Assembly (NCBI RefSeq): GCF_002860865.1
Contig: NZ_PKIE01000001.1
Coordinates: forward strand, 434,001 to 498,000
DNA from: Streptococcus mitis
GTDB taxonomy: Bacteria; Bacillota; Bacilli; Lactobacillales; Streptococcaceae
Length of the DNA: 64,000 nucleotides
Direction of reading: 5' to 3'
The notes beneath the pieces are model-generated. The model saw only the letters and a program-made list of their open reading frames with translations, was not told where the DNA came from and made no database searches. Position numbers and translations under genes: made by a program. Numbering within the stretch: the first letter of the stretch is position 1; each line of letters begins with the position of its first letter. Shown here in pieces: positions 29,181-37,899 of the stretch.

Positions 29181-29338
29181 TACTCTTCGAAAATCTCTTC
29201 AAACCACGTCAGCTTCATCCACAACCTCAAAACAGTGTTTTGAGCTGACTTCGTCAGTTTCATCTACAACCTCAAAGCAGTGCTTTGAGCAACCTGCGGC
29301 TAGCTTCCTAATTTGCTCTTTGATTTTCATTGACTATA
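29180..29338 (+). repeat. BOX element with two boxB-type units
   Basis: A truncated boxA (ACTCTTCGAAAATCTCTTC, without the CGCCTTGCCGTA part) is followed by two units of the ACCTCAAAACAGTGTTTTGAG palindrome type separated by CTGACTTCGTCAG, then boxC ending GATTTTCATTGACTATA. It starts in the permease stop codon. Confidence 0.9.
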
Positions 29339-29346
29339 TAAAGTGA

Positions 29347-29384
29347 GAATCTGTTGAGTTATTGAAACTCAGCAGATTTTTATA
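29347..29384 (+). terminator. Terminator downstream of the permease and BOX
   Basis: AATCTGTTGAGT and ACTCAGCAGATT pair with wobble and are followed by TTTTTAT. Confidence 0.75.
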
Positions 29385-29419
29385 TGTGAAAGAAATTTCA
29401 ATTTTTTTCTTAAAATAGC

Positions 29420-29448
29420 TTGACAGATTAAATTTTTAGGAGTAGAAT
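29420..29448 (+). promoter_or_regulatory. adcAII promoter
   Basis: TTGACA (29420-29425), exactly 17 bases, TAGAAT (29443-29448). The AdcR-type operator follows two bases later. Confidence 0.85.
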
Positions 29449-29449
29449 G

Positions 29450-29461
29450 TTTACCAGTTAA
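29450..29461 (+). promoter_or_regulatory. Probable AdcR operator of adcAII
   Basis: TTTACCAGTTAA differs from the palindrome TTAACCAGTTAA by one base and covers the expected transcription start, a repressing position for the zinc-sensing MarR-type regulator AdcR. Confidence 0.75.
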
Positions 29462-29483
29462 TTAAATAGTTAAGGGGTTATCC

Positions 29484-30401
29484 ATGAAGAAACAAAGTTT
29501 ATTTTTAGTATTGTTAAGTATCTTTCTTTTGTGTTTAGGTGCTTGTGGTCAAAAGGAAAGCCAGTCAGGTAAAGGGATGAAAATTGTAACTAGTTTTTAT
29601 CCTATCTATGCTATGGTCAAGGAAGTATCTGGTGACTTGAATGATGTTCGAATGATTCAGTCAAGTAGTGGGATTCACTCCTTTGAACCTTCAGCAAATG
29701 ATATCGCAGCCATCTATGATGCAGATGTTTTTGTTTACCATTCTCATACGCTCGAATCTTGGGCAGGAAGTCTGGATCCAAATCTAAAAAAATCTAAAGT
29801 GAAGGTTTTAGAGGCTTCAGAGGGAATGACTTTAGACCGCGTCCCAGGGCTAGAAGATGTGGAAGCAGGGGATGGAGTTGATGAAAAAACACTCTATGAC
29901 CCTCATACTTGGCTCGATCCTGAAAAAGCTGGCGAAGAAGCCCAGATTATCGCTGATAAACTTTCAGAGGTGGATAGTGAGCATAAAGAAACTTACCAGA
30001 AAAATGCGCAAGCCTTTATCAAAAAAGCTCAAGAACTGACTAAGAAATTCCAGCCTAAATTTGAAAAAGCGACTCAGAAAACATTTGTAACACAACATAC
30101 AGCCTTTTCTTATCTAGCGAAGAGATTTGGACTTAATCAACTTGGTATTGCAGGCATCTCTCCTGAACAAGAACCAAGTCCACGACAACTTACAGAAATT
30201 CAGGAATTTGTTAAAACCTATAAGGTTAAAACGATTTTTACAGAAAGTAATGCTTCTTCAAAAGTAGCTGAAACTCTTGTCAAATCAACAGGTGTGGGGC
30301 TTAAAACTCTGAATCCTTTAGAGGCAGACCCACAAAATGACAAGACTTATTTAGAAAACCTGGAAGAAAATATGAGTGTTTTAGCAGAAGAATTAAAGTG
30401 A
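29484..30401 (+). CDS. adcAII: Zinc-binding lipoprotein AdcAII (Lmb)
   Basis: A 305-residue TroA-fold (cluster A-I) solute-binding lipoprotein that delivers Zn2+ to the AdcCB importer; the same family is known as laminin-binding Lmb. The signal peptide ends in the lipobox LGAC with Cys21. Expected zinc ligands are visible: His65 in SSGIHSFEPS, His141 in YDPHTWLDP, His205 in FVTQHTAFSY and Glu280 in LNPLEADP. It starts a zinc operon with a pht gene 7 bases later and has an AdcR-type site at its promoter. Confidence 0.95.
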   Translation: MKKQSLFLVLLSIFLLCLGACGQKESQSGKGMKIVTSFYPIYAMVKEVSGDLNDVRMIQSSSGIHSFEPSANDIAAIYDADVFVYHSHTLESWAGSLDPNLKKSKVKVLEASEGMTLDRVPGLEDVEAGDGVDEKTLYDPHTWLDPEKAGEEAQIIADKLSEVDSEHKETYQKNAQAFIKKAQELTKKFQPKFEKATQKTFVTQHTAFSYLAKRFGLNQLGIAGISPEQEPSPRQLTEIQEFVKTYKVKTIFTESNASSKVAETLVKSTGVGLKTLNPLEADPQNDKTYLENLEENMSVLAEELK

Positions 30402-30408
30402 GGAAAGA

Positions 30409-33400
30409 ATGAAAATCAATAAAAAATATGTAGCGAGTTCGGTGGCAGTCCTTGCCCTAAGTGTTTGTTCCTATGAACTTGGTCGGTATCAAGCTGGTCA
30501 AGTTAAGAAAGATTCTAATCGAGTTGCTTACATAGACGGTGATCAGGCTAGTCAAAAGGCAGAGAACTTGACACCCGATGAAGTCAGTAAAAGAGAGGGA
30601 ATCAACGCAGAACAGATCGTCATCAAGATTACGGATCAGGGTTATGTGACCTCTCATGGAGACCATTATCATTACTATAATGGCAAGGTTCCTTATGATG
30701 CCATCATCAGTGAAGAACTCCTCATGAAAGATCCGAATTATCAGTTGAAGGATTCAGACATTGTCAATGAAATCAAGGGTGGCTATGTGATTAAGGTAGG
30801 CGGGAAATACTATGTTTACCTTAAAGATGCGGCTCATGCGGACAATATTCGGACAAAAGAAGAGATTAAACGTCAGAAGCAGGAACACAGTCATAATCAT
30901 GGAGGCGGTTCTAACGATCAGGCGGTAGTTGCTGCCAGAGCTCAAGGCCGTTATACAACGGATGATGGTTATATCTTCAATGCCTCTGATATCATTGAGG
31001 ACACGGGTGATGCTTATATTGTTCCTCATGGCAATCACTTCCACTATATTCCTAAGAGTGATTTGTCTGCTAGTGAATTAGCTGCTGCCCAAGCTTTCTT
31101 ATCTGGGAAAGGTGGCCAATTAAGTACGGTTGAATATCGTTCAAGCAGAGCTGAAACAAGATCTAGTCTAAGAATGAGTCAATCTGAAACTCCTCAAGAT
31201 TCTGCCAAAGCTCCTGAAAGTCAAAGTGAGGATTTAGCTAGTCTCCTTCAAGAATTGTACGCTTTGCCACTTAGCCAACGTCATGTGGAGTCTGATGGCT
31301 TGGTGTTTGATCCAGCACAGATTACAAAACGTACTGCAAATGGTGTGGCAGTTCCTCACGGAGATCATTTCCATTTCATTCCTTATTCGCAAATGTCTGC
31401 TTTGGAAGAAAAATTGGCTCGAAATCTACCAATTGGAGGTCAGCCAGTTCAAAGTCATGATGACAATACGAAACCAAGCAGTCCTGAGAAACCAAGTTTA
31501 ACATCAAGTTCAACGATTAAACCAAACTTTAATCTCAATTCACAGGCACCAAATCGAGGAACTGGAGGCGCTTATACAACGGATGATGGGTATGTCTTTA
31601 GTCCGACAGATGTAATTGAAGATACAGGAGACGCTTTTATTGTACCGCACGGCAACCATTTCCACTATATACCAAAAGGTGCTTTGTCTGCAGGGGAATT
31701 AGCTGCAGCCCAAGCCTATTGGAACGGGAAGCAGGGCTCACATTCTGCTACAAGCTCAAGTAAACCAAGTAGTAACAATCCAAATCCGGCTCCAGCCCAA
31801 CCAAGTTTGACAGAGACTCCAAACCTGACTGTCACCCCAACTTATCATCAAAATCAAGGGGAAGACATTTCAACACTTTTAAGTGAATTGTATGCCAAAC
31901 CTTTGTCAGAGAGACATGTAGAATCGGATGGATTAGTCTTTGATCCGGCCCAAATCATCAAACGTACTGCAAATGGTGTCGCAGTGCCTCACGGAGACCA
32001 TTATCACTTTATCCCTTATTCACAAATGTCACCGCTGGAAGAAAAATTGGCTCGTATGATAGCCGTCAAGGGACAAAATGGCAGTGTCTTGCCAAGTGTT
32101 ACTCCACTGAAGCCAGCCCCTACTACCAAACCTCTAGCACCAGTGGAAAATAAACCGACAGAATTTGATGTCAATCAGGTTGTTAGAAAAGTTGGTGATG
32201 GATATATTATAGAAGATAAGGGCGCTAGTCGTTATGTTCTAGCTAAAGACTTAGCCAAGGATAAGATTGACGCTATTGAAAATCTCTTGTCTAAGAAAAC
32301 TCAAGAGACGCATGCCCTAGTTGCGAAGAAAGAAAATGTCGCTCCTCGTGACCAAGAATTTTATGATAAAGCATATAATTTATTGGCCGAGGCTCATAAA
32401 GCCTTGTCTGAAAATAAGGGTCGTACTTCTGATTTCCAAGCCTTAGACAAATTAGCAGAACGCTTGAATGATGAATCTTCTAATAAAGGAAAATTAGTAG
32501 ATGATTTATTGGCATTCTTAGCACCAATTACTCATCCAGAGCGACTTGGTAAACCAAATTCTCAAATTGAATATACCGAAAACGAAGTCCGTATTGCACA
32601 ATTAGCTGATAAGTATACAACCTCAGATGGCTACATTTTTGACGAACATGATATTATCAGTGATGAAGGAGATGCCTATGTAACGCCTCATATGGGTCAT
32701 AGTCACTGGATTGGAAAAGATAGCCTTTCTGATAAGGAAAAAGCAGCTGCTCAATCTTATACTAAAGAAAAAGGAATTCTACCTCCGTCAGCAGACGCAG
32801 ATGCTCAAGCAAATCCAACTGGAGATAGTGCAGCGGCTATTTACAATCGTGTGAAAGGTGAGAAACGGATTCCACTCGTTCGACTTCCATACATGGTTGA
32901 GCATACAGTTGAGATTAAAAATGGTAATTTAATCATTCCTCATAAGGATCATTACCATAACATTAAATTTGCTTGGTTTGATGATCACTCATACAAAGCT
33001 CCAAATGGTTATACTCTGGAAGACTTATTTGCGACGATTAAGTATTATGTTGAACATCCTGACGAACGTCCACATTCTAATGATGGATGGGGCAATGCCA
33101 GCGAGCATGTCTTAGGTAAGAAAGACCACAGTGAAGATCCAAATAAGAACTTCAAAGCAGATGAAGAGCCAGTAGAGGAAACACCTGCTGAACCAGAAGT
33201 CCCTCAAGTAGAGACTGAAAAAGTAGAAGCCAAGCTCAAAGAAGCAGAAGCTTTACTTGCTAAAGTAACAGATGCTAGTTTGAAAGCCAATGCAACGGAA
33301 ACCCTAGCTGGTTTACGAAATAACTTAAGTCTCCAAACCTTGGATAATAATGGTATCATGACAGAAGCAGAGAAATTACTTGCTTTGTTAAAAGGTAGTA

Positions 33401-33429
33401 ATCCTACATATGTAAGCAAAGAAAAATAA
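30409..33429 (+). CDS. Polyhistidine triad (Pht) surface protein, seven triads
   Basis: A 1006-residue surface protein of the pneumococcal histidine triad family, binding zinc and passing it to AdcAII and also linked to factor H and adhesion. An N-terminal signal with an LSVC lipobox-like end (Cys21) suggests lipid anchoring. Seven HxxHxH triads begin near residues 83, 207, 317, 414, 528, 761 and 845 (HGDHYH, HGNHFH, HGDHFH, HGNHFH, HGDHYH, HMGHSH, HKDHYH). Classical PhtA/B/D have five. The second pair of triads (residues about 395-540) repeats the first (about 185-330). A helical tail ends the protein. It is in one operon with adcAII; a strong terminator follows. Confidence 0.9.
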   Translation: MKINKKYVASSVAVLALSVCSYELGRYQAGQVKKDSNRVAYIDGDQASQKAENLTPDEVSKREGINAEQIVIKITDQGYVTSHGDHYHYYNGKVPYDAIISEELLMKDPNYQLKDSDIVNEIKGGYVIKVGGKYYVYLKDAAHADNIRTKEEIKRQKQEHSHNHGGGSNDQAVVAARAQGRYTTDDGYIFNASDIIEDTGDAYIVPHGNHFHYIPKSDLSASELAAAQAFLSGKGGQLSTVEYRSSRAETRSSLRMSQSETPQDSAKAPESQSEDLASLLQELYALPLSQRHVESDGLVFDPAQITKRTANGVAVPHGDHFHFIPYSQMSALEEKLARNLPIGGQPVQSHDDNTKPSSPEKPSLTSSSTIKPNFNLNSQAPNRGTGGAYTTDDGYVFSPTDVIEDTGDAFIVPHGNHFHYIPKGALSAGELAAAQAYWNGKQGSHSATSSSKPSSNNPNPAPAQPSLTETPNLTVTPTYHQNQGEDISTLLSELYAKPLSERHVESDGLVFDPAQIIKRTANGVAVPHGDHYHFIPYSQMSPLEEKLARMIAVKGQNGSVLPSVTPLKPAPTTKPLAPVENKPTEFDVNQVVRKVGDGYIIEDKGASRYVLAKDLAKDKIDAIENLLSKKTQETHALVAKKENVAPRDQEFYDKAYNLLAEAHKALSENKGRTSDFQALDKLAERLNDESSNKGKLVDDLLAFLAPITHPERLGKPNSQIEYTENEVRIAQLADKYTTSDGYIFDEHDIISDEGDAYVTPHMGHSHWIGKDSLSDKEKAAAQSYTKEKGILPPSADADAQANPTGDSAAAIYNRVKGEKRIPLVRLPYMVEHTVEIKNGNLIIPHKDHYHNIKFAWFDDHSYKAPNGYTLEDLFATIKYYVEHPDERPHSNDGWGNASEHVLGKKDHSEDPNKNFKADEEPVEETPAEPEVPQVETEKVEAKLKEAEALLAKVTDASLKANATETLAGLRNNLSLQTLDNNGIMTEAEKLLALLKGSNPTYVSKEK

Positions 33430-33435
33430 ACCAAT

Positions 33436-33474
33436 GAAAAATGAAAGTCTCGATAAAGAGGCTTTCATTTTTAT
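33436..33474 (+). terminator. Terminator after the first pht gene
   Basis: AAAAATGAAAGTCTC and GAGGCTTTCATTTTT pair around GATAAA, ending in a T run. Confidence 0.88.
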
Positions 33475-33494
33475 TATGTATATACGAAAAATTC

Positions 33495-33523
33495 TTGACA
33501 AGGAATACTAAAAAGAGTAAACT
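33495..33523 (+). promoter_or_regulatory. Promoter of the second pht gene
   Basis: TTGACA (33495-33500), 17 bases, TAAACT (33518-33523), directly followed by two AdcR-type palindromes. Confidence 0.75.
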
Positions 33524-33524
33524 A

Positions 33525-33548
33525 TTAACTAGTTAATTAACCGGTTCA
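33525..33548 (+). promoter_or_regulatory. Tandem AdcR operators before the second pht gene
   Basis: TTAACTAGTTAA (33525-33536) is a perfect palindrome of the AdcR type. TTAACCGGTTCA (33537-33548) abuts it with one mismatch. Both lie over the transcription start. Confidence 0.85.
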
Positions 33549-33591
33549 TCGTTTTGTGGTGAATCAAATAGGCTTAAGAAAAGAGGAAAGA

Positions 33592-36500
33592 ATGAAAATC
33601 AATAAAAAATATGTAGCGGGTTCAGTGGCAGTTCTTGCCCTAAGTGTTTGTTCTTATGAACTTGGACGGTACCAAGCTGGTCAAGTTAAGAAAGATTCTA
33701 ATCGAGTTGCTTATATAGACGGTGATCAGGCTGGTCAAAAAGCAGAGAACTTGACACCAGATGAAGTCAGTAAGAGAGAGGGAATCAACGCAGAACAGAT
33801 CGTCATCAAGATTACGGATCAAGGTTATGTGACCTCTCATGGAGACCATTATCATTACTATAATGGCAAGGTTCCTTATGATGCCATCATCAGTGAAGAA
33901 CTGCTGATGAAAGATCCGAATTATCAGTTGAAGGATTCAGACATTGTCAATGAAATTAAGGGTGGATATGTGATTAAGGTAGACGGGAAATACTATGTTT
34001 ACCTTAAGGATGCAGCTCATGCGGACAATATTCGGACAAAAGAAGAGATTAAACGTCAGAAGCAGGAACACAGTCATAATCATGGAGGCGGTTCTAACGA
34101 TCAGGCGGTAGTTGCTGCCAGAGCTCAAGGACGCTATACAACGGATGATGGTTATATCTTTAATGCCTCTGATATCATTGAGGATACGGGTGATGCCTAT
34201 ATTGTTCCTCATGGCAATCACTTCCATTATATTCCTAAGAGTGACTTGTCTGCTAGTGAACTAGCTGCTGCCCAAGCCTTCTTATCTGGAAAAGGTGGTC
34301 AATTAAGTACGGTTGAATATCGTTCAAGCAGGGGAGAAACAAGATCTAGTGTGAGAACGAGTCAATCTGAGGCTCCTCAAGATTCTGCAACTGCTCCTGA
34401 AAGTCAAAGTGAGGATTTAGCTAGTCTCCTTCAAGAATTGTACGCTTTGCCACTTAGCCAACGTCATGTGGAGTCTGATGGCTTGGTGTTTGACCCAGCG
34501 CAGATTACAAAACGTACTACCAATGGTGTAGCAGTGCCTCACGGGGATCATTTCCATTTCATTCCTTATTCACAAATGTCTGCTTTGGAAGAAAAATTGG
34601 CTCGAAATCTACCAATTGGAGGTCAGCCAATTCAAAGTCATGCTGATAATACGAAGCCAAGCAGTACAGATAAACCAAGTTCAACACCAAGTTCACCGAT
34701 TAAACCAAACTTTAATCTCAATACTCCGGCACCGAATCGAGGAACTGGAGGCGCTTATACAACGGATGATGGGTATGTCTTTAGTCCGACAGATGTAATT
34801 GATGATACAGGTGACGCTTTTGTTGTACCGCACGGCAATCATTTCCACTATATACCTAAGAGTGATTTATCAGCAGGAGAATTGGCTGCAGCCCAAGCCT
34901 ATTGGAATGGGAAGCAGGGCTCACATTCTTCTACAAACTCAAGTAAACCAATTAGTGATAATGCTAAACCAGCCCAACCAAGTTTGACAGAGAGTCCAAA
35001 CCTGACTGTCACCCCAACATATCATCAAAATCAAGTGGAAGATATCCCAACACTTCTAAGTGAATTGTATGCCAAACCTTTATCAGAACGCCATGTGGAA
35101 TCGGATGGTCTAGTCTTTGATCCGGCACAAATTATCAAACGTACAGCTAACGGTGTAGCAGTGCCTCACGGAGACCATTATCACTTTATTCCTTATTCAC
35201 AAATGTCTGATTTAGAGCAGAAGATTGCAAGAATGATTCCACTTCATTATAGTTCAAGTCATTGGTTACCATCAAGACCAAATCTAATCCCTGCTCCAGA
35301 TCCTACCCCAGTACCAAGTCCACAACCTATACCAAATCCTCAATCATCTCCAAGCAATCCAATTGATGAAAAATTGGTGAAACAGGCGGTTCGAAAAGTA
35401 GCTGATGGTTATGTCTTCGAAGAGAATGGAATTTCTCGTTATATTTCTGCTAAGGAACTTTCAGCAGAAACTGTTGCAGCCATTGATAATAAACTTTCCA
35501 AACAAGAAAGTTTGTCTCATGTGTTAGGAGCTAAGAAAAGTACCATCCCTTCTAGTGATCAAGAATTTTACAACAAGGTTTATGATTTACTAGCAAAAGT
35601 TCATCAAAATTTGATTTCTAATAAAGGGCGCCAAGCTGATTTTGACGCTTTGGATAAACTATTGGAACGTCTTAATGATGTTTCAAGTGATAAAGTCAAG
35701 TTAGTTGATGATATTCTTACCTTCCTAGCACCAATTACCCATCCAGAGCGACTTGGCAAACCAAATGCTCAAATTGCTTATACGGACGATGAAATTAAAT
35801 TAGCGAAATTAGCAGGTAAGTATACAACAGAAGATGGCTATATCTTTGATCCTCGTGACATAACTAGCGATGAAGGCGATGCCTATGTAACTCCACATAT
35901 GACTCATAGTCATTGGATTAAGAAAGAAAGTTTGTCTGAAGCTGAAAGAGCAGCAGCTCAGACTTATGCTAAAGAGAAAGGTTTGACACCTCCTTCAACA
36001 GAGAATCAGGGTTCAGGAAATACTGAGGTTAAAGGAGTAGAAGCAATCTATAATAAAGTGAAGGCAGCTAAGAAGGTTCCACTTGATCACATGCCTTACA
36101 ATCTCCAACATACTGTTGAAGTTAAAAACGGTAGCTTGATTATACCTCATTACGACCATTACCATAACATTAAATTTTCTTGGTTTGACGAAGGACTTTA
36201 TGAGGCACCTAAAGGCTATAGTTTAGAGGATCTCTTTGCGACTGTAAAATACTATGTAGAACATCCAAACGAACGTCCTCACTCAGATAATGGTTGGGGA
36301 AATGCCAGCGACCATGTTCGTAAAAATAAAGTAGAAGACAGTAAACCTGATGAAGATAAGAAACATGATGAAGTAAGTGAGCCAACTCGCCCTGAATCTG
36401 ATGAAAAAGAGAATCACGCAGGTTTAAACCCTTCAGTAGATAATCTTTATAAACCGAGCACTGATGAAGACGAGACAGAGGGAGTTGCTAACGATACAAC

Positions 36501-36744
36501 AGACGAAGCTGAAGTCCCTCAAGTAGAGACTGAAAAAGTAGAAGCCAAGCTTAAAGAAGTAGAAGCTTTACTTGATAAAGTAACGGATGCTAGCTTGAAA
36601 AACAATGTGACAGAGAGCCTAGCTGGTTTACGAAATAATCTGAGTCTCCAAACCATGGATAATAATGGCATCATGGCAGAAGCAGAAAAATTGCTTGCTT
36701 TGCTAAAAGGAAGTGAGTCAGTTACGACGAAACCAGAGGCATAA
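33592..36744 (+). CDS. phtD: Polyhistidine triad protein, PhtD-like, seven triads
   Basis: A 1050-residue Pht protein. ATG 33592 follows GAGGAAAG exactly as in the first pht gene; an upstream start at 33556 would lie in the leader. The signal ends LALSVCSYE. Triads begin near residues 83, 207, 317, 414, 526, 769 and 853. From about residue 540 to the end the sequence follows PhtD as I remember it (proline-rich linker, TPHMTHSHWIKK, IPHYDHYHNIKF, then an acidic linker containing NHAGLNPS). The N-terminal half is almost identical to the first pht gene, including the extra triad pair. It has its own zinc-regulated promoter. Confidence 0.9.
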   Translation: MKINKKYVAGSVAVLALSVCSYELGRYQAGQVKKDSNRVAYIDGDQAGQKAENLTPDEVSKREGINAEQIVIKITDQGYVTSHGDHYHYYNGKVPYDAIISEELLMKDPNYQLKDSDIVNEIKGGYVIKVDGKYYVYLKDAAHADNIRTKEEIKRQKQEHSHNHGGGSNDQAVVAARAQGRYTTDDGYIFNASDIIEDTGDAYIVPHGNHFHYIPKSDLSASELAAAQAFLSGKGGQLSTVEYRSSRGETRSSVRTSQSEAPQDSATAPESQSEDLASLLQELYALPLSQRHVESDGLVFDPAQITKRTTNGVAVPHGDHFHFIPYSQMSALEEKLARNLPIGGQPIQSHADNTKPSSTDKPSSTPSSPIKPNFNLNTPAPNRGTGGAYTTDDGYVFSPTDVIDDTGDAFVVPHGNHFHYIPKSDLSAGELAAAQAYWNGKQGSHSSTNSSKPISDNAKPAQPSLTESPNLTVTPTYHQNQVEDIPTLLSELYAKPLSERHVESDGLVFDPAQIIKRTANGVAVPHGDHYHFIPYSQMSDLEQKIARMIPLHYSSSHWLPSRPNLIPAPDPTPVPSPQPIPNPQSSPSNPIDEKLVKQAVRKVADGYVFEENGISRYISAKELSAETVAAIDNKLSKQESLSHVLGAKKSTIPSSDQEFYNKVYDLLAKVHQNLISNKGRQADFDALDKLLERLNDVSSDKVKLVDDILTFLAPITHPERLGKPNAQIAYTDDEIKLAKLAGKYTTEDGYIFDPRDITSDEGDAYVTPHMTHSHWIKKESLSEAERAAAQTYAKEKGLTPPSTENQGSGNTEVKGVEAIYNKVKAAKKVPLDHMPYNLQHTVEVKNGSLIIPHYDHYHNIKFSWFDEGLYEAPKGYSLEDLFATVKYYVEHPNERPHSDNGWGNASDHVRKNKVEDSKPDEDKKHDEVSEPTRPESDEKENHAGLNPSVDNLYKPSTDEDETEGVANDTTDEAEVPQVETEKVEAKLKEVEALLDKVTDASLKNNVTESLAGLRNNLSLQTMDNNGIMAEAEKLLALLKGSESVTTKPEA

Positions 36745-36774
36745 TTTTATCTTGTTAAATTAAAATGATGTAAG

Positions 36775-36799
36775 AGTCAGTAGCAATACTGGCTTTTAT
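36775..36799 (+). terminator. Terminator of the second pht gene
   Basis: AGTCAGTA and TACTGGCT pair over 8 bp with one wobble, followed by TTTTATT. Confidence 0.65.
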
Positions 36800-36882
36800 T
36801 TGTCTTGCTCCGTAAGGTTCAGGCCAAATAAACCACCTGATTTTTTTGGGGGGCTTTGGCTTCATTTAGGAGAAATCAATCT

Positions 36883-36948
36883 ATGTCCAAGGTTAGTAAC
36901 TTAATCATAGGTCTTCCTTTGTTAGAGGAGATAATGGTAAAAGGGTAG
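36883..36948 (+). CDS. Possible 21-residue peptide
   Basis: ATG at 36883 is preceded by TTAGGAG at about 10 bases and opens MSKVSNLIIGLPLLEEIMVK before a stop. It has a hydrophobic core but no export or processing motif typical of streptococcal signalling peptides. It could be a real small peptide, a leader or chance. No homologue is known to me. Confidence 0.25.
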   Translation: MSKVSNLIIGLPLLEEIMVKG

Positions 36949-37021
36949 GGTTTAATTGATTTTACAGTCTAGGATGTTTTGATGACAATTCATGATTTGA
37001 AGAGGATATTTTGTAAAGAGA

Positions 37022-37030
37022 TGCTATACT
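37022..37030 (+). promoter_or_regulatory. Extended -10 promoter of the CPBP protease gene
   Basis: TGCTATACT gives an extended -10, about 69 bases upstream of the start codon. Confidence 0.55.
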
Positions 37031-37098
37031 AAACTTGTTATACAGTTAAGTAAACCATTATATTCAATAATCTAGTCAAGGAAAACAGAGGGTTTAAG

Positions 37099-37770
37099 AT
37101 GAAAAAATGGATTGTTCAGATTTTACTAGCATTGTCCTTAATTTTTTACAAATCAACTTGGTTTTGGAGGCTTTTCAATCACCTCGCAAAGCCTTATCTA
37201 CCAGCAAGTCGTGAATTTTTTCAGATTCTGCTTTGGATGGAGAGTGGAGGTCTTTTATTAGCAGTCATCTATCTACTAGTTTTTGCAGGAAAGAAGACTT
37301 TTCATTTCAAGTGGCAGCCGAGGTACTTTATCTACCTTTTACTGGGCTACATCATTTCGTATATGTCTGACTTCCTCTTGTCTTATTTCATACCCTCGTC
37401 TTCAAATCAAATTTCTTTGAATGAAACGATAGAAATGATAGGGAGACAGGAATTACCCTATTTCTTGCTCATAGCTTGCTTCATCGGCCCTATTGCTGAG
37501 GAATTGATTTATCGCGGTGTGCTTATGACAACCTTTTTTAAAAACTCGCCTTGGTACGGAGATGTCTTGCTTTCTGCTATTATTTTCGGTTATATTCATA
37601 TCAATTTCGCTTTAACTCCTCTTGCTTTTTTCATTTATGCTAGCGGAGGGCTTATTTTTGCTCTATTGTATCGCATGACAAAAAGTCTCTACTATCCAAT
37701 ACTAGTTCATATTCTCATCAATATCACTGCCTTCTGGGATGTATGGTTACAACTATTTTCAGGAAGTTAG
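37099..37770 (+). CDS. CPBP family intramembrane protease (Abi/CAAX type)
   Basis: A 223-residue integral membrane protein with about six or seven hydrophobic segments. The catalytic signature is complete: Glu134-Glu135 with Arg139 in IAEELIYRGVL, His167 in FGYIHINF, and His204 with Asn208 in LVHILIN. Such proteins are intramembrane metal-independent or glutamate proteases; some streptococcal members protect against self-made bacteriocins. No bacteriocin gene is adjacent, so the substrate is unknown. Followed by a hairpin terminator. Confidence 0.88.
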   Translation: MKKWIVQILLALSLIFYKSTWFWRLFNHLAKPYLPASREFFQILLWMESGGLLLAVIYLLVFAGKKTFHFKWQPRYFIYLLLGYIISYMSDFLLSYFIPSSSNQISLNETIEMIGRQELPYFLLIACFIGPIAEELIYRGVLMTTFFKNSPWYGDVLLSAIIFGYIHINFALTPLAFFIYASGGLIFALLYRMTKSLYYPILVHILINITAFWDVWLQLFSGS

Positions 37771-37782
37771 CTTACTAAAACA

Positions 37783-37810
37783 ATGTCGGAACTTTCCGGC
37801 ATTTTCTTTT
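37783..37810 (+). terminator. Terminator after the CPBP gene
   Basis: ATGTCGGAA and TTCCGGCAT pair around CT, then TTTTCTTTT. Confidence 0.75.
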
Positions 37811-37858
37811 CAACAAATGAGCAAGAACTGATTATTTTCAGACTTGGCTGTCTAATCA

Positions 37859-37867
37859 TGGTATAAT
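37859..37867 (+). promoter_or_regulatory. rexBA promoter
   Basis: TGGTATAAT, a perfect TATAAT with extended TG, 33 bases before the rexB start. Confidence 0.65.
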
Positions 37868-37899
37868 AAAAGGTAATGAAAAATTCCAACGAGGCAGAG

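Larger units (their letters stand above)
36745..37098 (+). other. Gene-poor gap after the pht genes
   Basis: This 354-base gap holds a terminator for the pht gene, an A/T- and G-rich stretch without recognisable repeat family, a 21-codon open frame with a ribosome binding site (36883-36948) and the promoter of the CPBP gene. I see no BOX element or insertion sequence here. Confidence 0.6.

Noticed and set aside
30457..34227. Antisense frames mirrored in both pht genes
   Set aside because: They recur only because the pht N-terminal halves are near-identical; no start signals or protein family match.
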